Source of the DNA: an uncultured Prevotella sp.
GTDB taxonomy: Bacteria > Bacteroidota > Bacteroidia > Bacteroidales > Bacteroidaceae
Length of the DNA stretch: 8,361 nt
Direction: 5' to 3'
NCBI GenBank assembly: GCA_938023885.1
Contig: CALJCU010000065.1
Span: 1 to 8,361 of the forward strand
In this document: positions 6,597 to 8,361 of the stretch, piece after piece
Numbering within the stretch: the first letter of the stretch is position 1
How the letters are laid out: every line of letters begins with the position of its first letter
The notes under the pieces: model-generated
The model's database searches: none
What the model saw: the letters and a program-made list of their open reading frames with translations, nothing else
Told to the model about the DNA's origin: nothing
Position numbers and translations under genes: made by a program

Positions 6597-7634
6597 ATGG
6601 ATATAATTATAGGACTACTGATTATTGCGGCGGGCGCGTTCTGCCAGTCGAGCTGCTACGTGCCCATCAATAAGATCAAGGCGTGGAGCTGGGAGAGCTA
6701 CTGGCTGGTGCAAGGTATCTTTGCCTGGCTGGTGCTGCCTTTCCTCGGCGCCCTGCTTGCCGTGCCTGCAGGTCACTCCCTCTGCGAGTTGTTCACGGAG
6801 AGCAACAGTTTCAACATCTCGATGACGATGCTCTTCGGTCTGCTTTGGGGTGTGGGCGGTCTCACCTTCGGCTTGTCCATGCGTTACCTCGGCGTGGCCC
6901 TCGGCCAGTCGATATCCTTAGGAACGTGTGCCGGCTTGGGTACCATCATGGCCCCCGTGCTCATCAGCATCTTCTTCCCGGAGACACACGCGCTAAGTCA
7001 GCTCACGGGCTCGGTCATCGCCGGAGTCGTCGTCACGCTCCTCGGTATCACCATCATCGGCTATGCCGGCAAGATGAAGAGCGACTCGCAGCCGAGAGAG
7101 GTGCGTGAAGCTGCCGTAAAGGAGTTCAACTTCCCCAAAGGTATCACCATCGCACTGCTCGCAGGTTTTATGAGCGGCTGCTTCAATGTAGGACTGGAGT
7201 TCGGCAAGGACATCAACTTCGGTGACCTCACACCTGACATGTACAAAACACTGCCTGCCACAATGCTCGTCACCTTCGGAGGATTCATCACCAATGCTGT
7301 CTACTGTCTCTGGCAGAATCAGCACAACCACACATGGGCCGACTATGGCAAAGGAAAGGTATGGGGCAACAATCTCGTCTTCTGCTTCCTCGCCGGTGCC
7401 CTGTGGTACAGTCAGTTTTTCGGCCTCTCGCTCGGCAAAGGCTTCCTCAAAGACTCGCCGACGCTGATGACACTCTCGTTCTGCATCCTCATGTCGCTCA
7501 ACATCGTCTTCAGCAACGTCTGGGGCATCATCCTCAAGGAATGGAAAAGATGCAACAGTAAGACCATCGGCGTGCTCGTCTTAGGTATCGCCGTACTCAT
7601 CCTCTCCTGCTTCCTCCCGCAGTTCTTAGGGTAA
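6597..7634 (+). CDS. rhaT: L-rhamnose/H+ symporter
   Basis: This 345-residue inner-membrane protein imports L-rhamnose with protons; E. coli RhaT has 344 residues and ten membrane segments. Ten hydrophobic stretches can be placed here at about 3-22, 33-56, 74-94, 99-126, 137-157, 182-200, 219-240, 257-278, 288-313 and 322-341. Shared marks with RhaT are PINKIKAWSWES (23-34, matching the PFKKVKKWSWET stretch of E. coli), GLLWGVGGLTFGLSMRYLG (81-99), EFNFPKG (176-182), LAGALWYSQFF (265-275) and LKEWK (313-317). The start ATG follows the rhaA stop after one base (TAATATG), so translation is probably coupled. The first methionine is directly followed by a hydrophobic segment, which supports this start. 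In Bacteroides naming it is rhaP. Confidence 0.95.
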   Translation: MDIIIGLLIIAAGAFCQSSCYVPINKIKAWSWESYWLVQGIFAWLVLPFLGALLAVPAGHSLCELFTESNSFNISMTMLFGLLWGVGGLTFGLSMRYLGVALGQSISLGTCAGLGTIMAPVLISIFFPETHALSQLTGSVIAGVVVTLLGITIIGYAGKMKSDSQPREVREAAVKEFNFPKGITIALLAGFMSGCFNVGLEFGKDINFGDLTPDMYKTLPATMLVTFGGFITNAVYCLWQNQHNHTWADYGKGKVWGNNLVFCFLAGALWYSQFFGLSLGKGFLKDSPTLMTLSFCILMSLNIVFSNVWGIILKEWKRCNSKTIGVLVLGIAVLILSCFLPQFLG

Positions 7635-7636
7635 GG

Positions 7637-7681
7637 TCTCTCCCCAACCCTCTCCCCGTAGGGAGGAAGGCGCTCGTCCTC
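7637..7681. repeat. C-rich direct repeat and hairpin between rhaT and rhaD
   Basis: CTCTCCCC occurs twice 12 bases apart (7638-7645 and 7650-7657). The second copy begins a hairpin, CTCCC (7652-7656), loop CGTA, GGGAG (7661-7665). An overlapping alternative stem pairs GAGGA (7663-7667) with TCCTC (7677-7681). No T-run follows, so it is not a standard intrinsic terminator. C-rich/G-rich units of this kind recur between genes in Bacteroidota, from recall. It may stabilise or modulate the mRNA between transporter and aldolase, or be an inert repeat remnant. Confidence 0.5.
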
Positions 7682-7728
7682 GAAGAGGGCAAACACATTT
7701 GAAATAGTAATAAATCATATACACAAAT

Positions 7729-8361
7729 ATGACAAGTATTTTATCCAACCGCCCCGCATTGAAAAAAGAAATCGACAAGATCGCTGAGGTCGCCGGCTAT
7801 CTGTGGCAGAACGGATGGGCTGAGCGCAATGGCGGTAACATCACGGTGAACATCACCGGCCTCGTCGACGATGAGATCCGTAACATGCCGGCTATCAGTG
7901 AGCCGATCGCAATAGGGGAGAAGCTGCCCCGCCTCAAGGGCGCCTATTTCTTCTGCAAAGGCACAGGCAAGCGTATGCGTGACCTCGCACGCTGCCCGAT
8001 GGAGAACGGCAGTGTCATCCGCATCCTCGACGACTGTGAGCGCTACGTCATCATCGCCGACAATCCTGTACTGCCTACGAGCGAACTGCCTTCACACCTC
8101 CTCGTCCACGACCGTCAGACCGAAACCCACAGCGGCTACAAAGCCACGCTCCATACGCACCCCATCGAGCTTGTTGCCATGAGTCACAACCGTAAGTTCT
8201 TAGGCAAGGACGTTCTCACAAGACTTCTGTGGAGCATGATCCCCGAGACGAAAGCATTCTGTCCATTAGGTCTCGGTATCGTGCCTTATGAGTGCCCGGG
8301 AAGCATCAAACTTGCACAGGGTACCTTGAAAGAGCTTGAGGACTATGATGTCGTGATGTGG
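7729..8361 (+). CDS. rhaD: Rhamnulose-1-phosphate aldolase, N-terminal 211 codons, cut by window edge
   Basis: Cleaves L-rhamnulose 1-phosphate to dihydroxyacetone phosphate and L-lactaldehyde in the cytoplasm, the last shared step of rhamnose breakdown. The frame is open from the ATG at 7729 to the right edge with no stop. It matches class II zinc aldolases of the RhaD/FucA type: WAERNGGNITV (30-40), FCKGTGKRMRDL (75-86), PTSELPSHLLVH (116-127) with Glu119 the expected catalytic base, and LHTHPIEL (141-148) with zinc ligands His142 and His144. LGLGIVPYECPGS (180-192) and DVVMW (207-211) follow. The third zinc histidine should lie a few codons past the edge. ERNGGN and PTSELP indicate RhaD rather than FucA. 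The 94-base gap before it is the largest in the operon, and the start has an A-rich leader without a Shine-Dalgarno site. In Bacteroides naming this gene is rhaA. Confidence 0.93.
   Translation, partial: MTSILSNRPALKKEIDKIAEVAGYLWQNGWAERNGGNITVNITGLVDDEIRNMPAISEPIAIGEKLPRLKGAYFFCKGTGKRMRDLARCPMENGSVIRILDDCERYVIIADNPVLPTSELPSHLLVHDRQTETHSGYKATLHTHPIELVAMSHNRKFLGKDVLTRLLWSMIPETKAFCPLGLGIVPYECPGSIKLAQGTLKELEDYDVVMW

Noticed and set aside
7652..7665. Hairpin after rhaT as an intrinsic terminator
   Set aside because: The stem is only 5 bp, no T-run follows, and the next operon gene (rhaD) continues in the same direction.

Overview
This window looks like chromosomal DNA from a Bacteroidota member, most likely a Prevotella/Segatella-type gut or oral bacterium. 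The evidence is a TAnnTTTG-type -7 promoter box on both sides of the central intergenic region, A-rich leaders without clear Shine-Dalgarno sequences, and a rhamnose operon in the kinase-isomerase-permease-aldolase order described for Bacteroides thetaiotaomicron. There are no RNA genes, insertion sequences, phage genes or CRISPR arrays. It reads as an ordinary carbohydrate-use locus with some regulatory and pairing details worth checking.

Left part (1-2706, minus strand): a secreted GH89 alpha-N-acetylglucosaminidase (NAGLU family) is followed after 8 bases by the start of a multi-pass membrane protein of the HGSNAT/NagX (DUF5009-like) family, which runs off the left edge. The human counterparts carry out consecutive steps of lysosomal heparan sulfate breakdown: HGSNAT acetylates a terminal alpha-glucosamine across the membrane and NAGLU removes the resulting GlcNAc. 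The gene pair therefore suggests a periplasmic module for alpha-linked glucosamine or GlcNAc ends, from host heparan-type glycan, class III mucin or a bacterial glycan.

Centre (2707-3011): a 305-base divergent regulatory region. It has a Bacteroidota-type promoter for each direction, two 21-bp-spaced near-identical sites typical of AraC-family operators, an 18-bp near-palindrome with a CACGTG core, an inverted repeat overlapping the -33 box of the leftward promoter, and a short degenerate heptamer repeat.

Right part (3012-8361, plus strand): a rhamnose-catabolism operon of an AraC-family regulator (RhaR-like), rhamnulokinase (RhaB), L-rhamnose isomerase (RhaA), L-rhamnose/H+ symporter (RhaT) and the first 211 codons of rhamnulose-1-phosphate aldolase (RhaD), which runs off the right edge. 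Gaps are 15, 5, 1 and 94 bases. RhaT imports rhamnose, RhaA makes L-rhamnulose, RhaB phosphorylates it and RhaD splits the phosphate ester into dihydroxyacetone phosphate and L-lactaldehyde. The only sizeable gap, before rhaD, holds a C-rich repeat and hairpin. A lactaldehyde reductase or oxidoreductase gene would be expected beyond the right edge.
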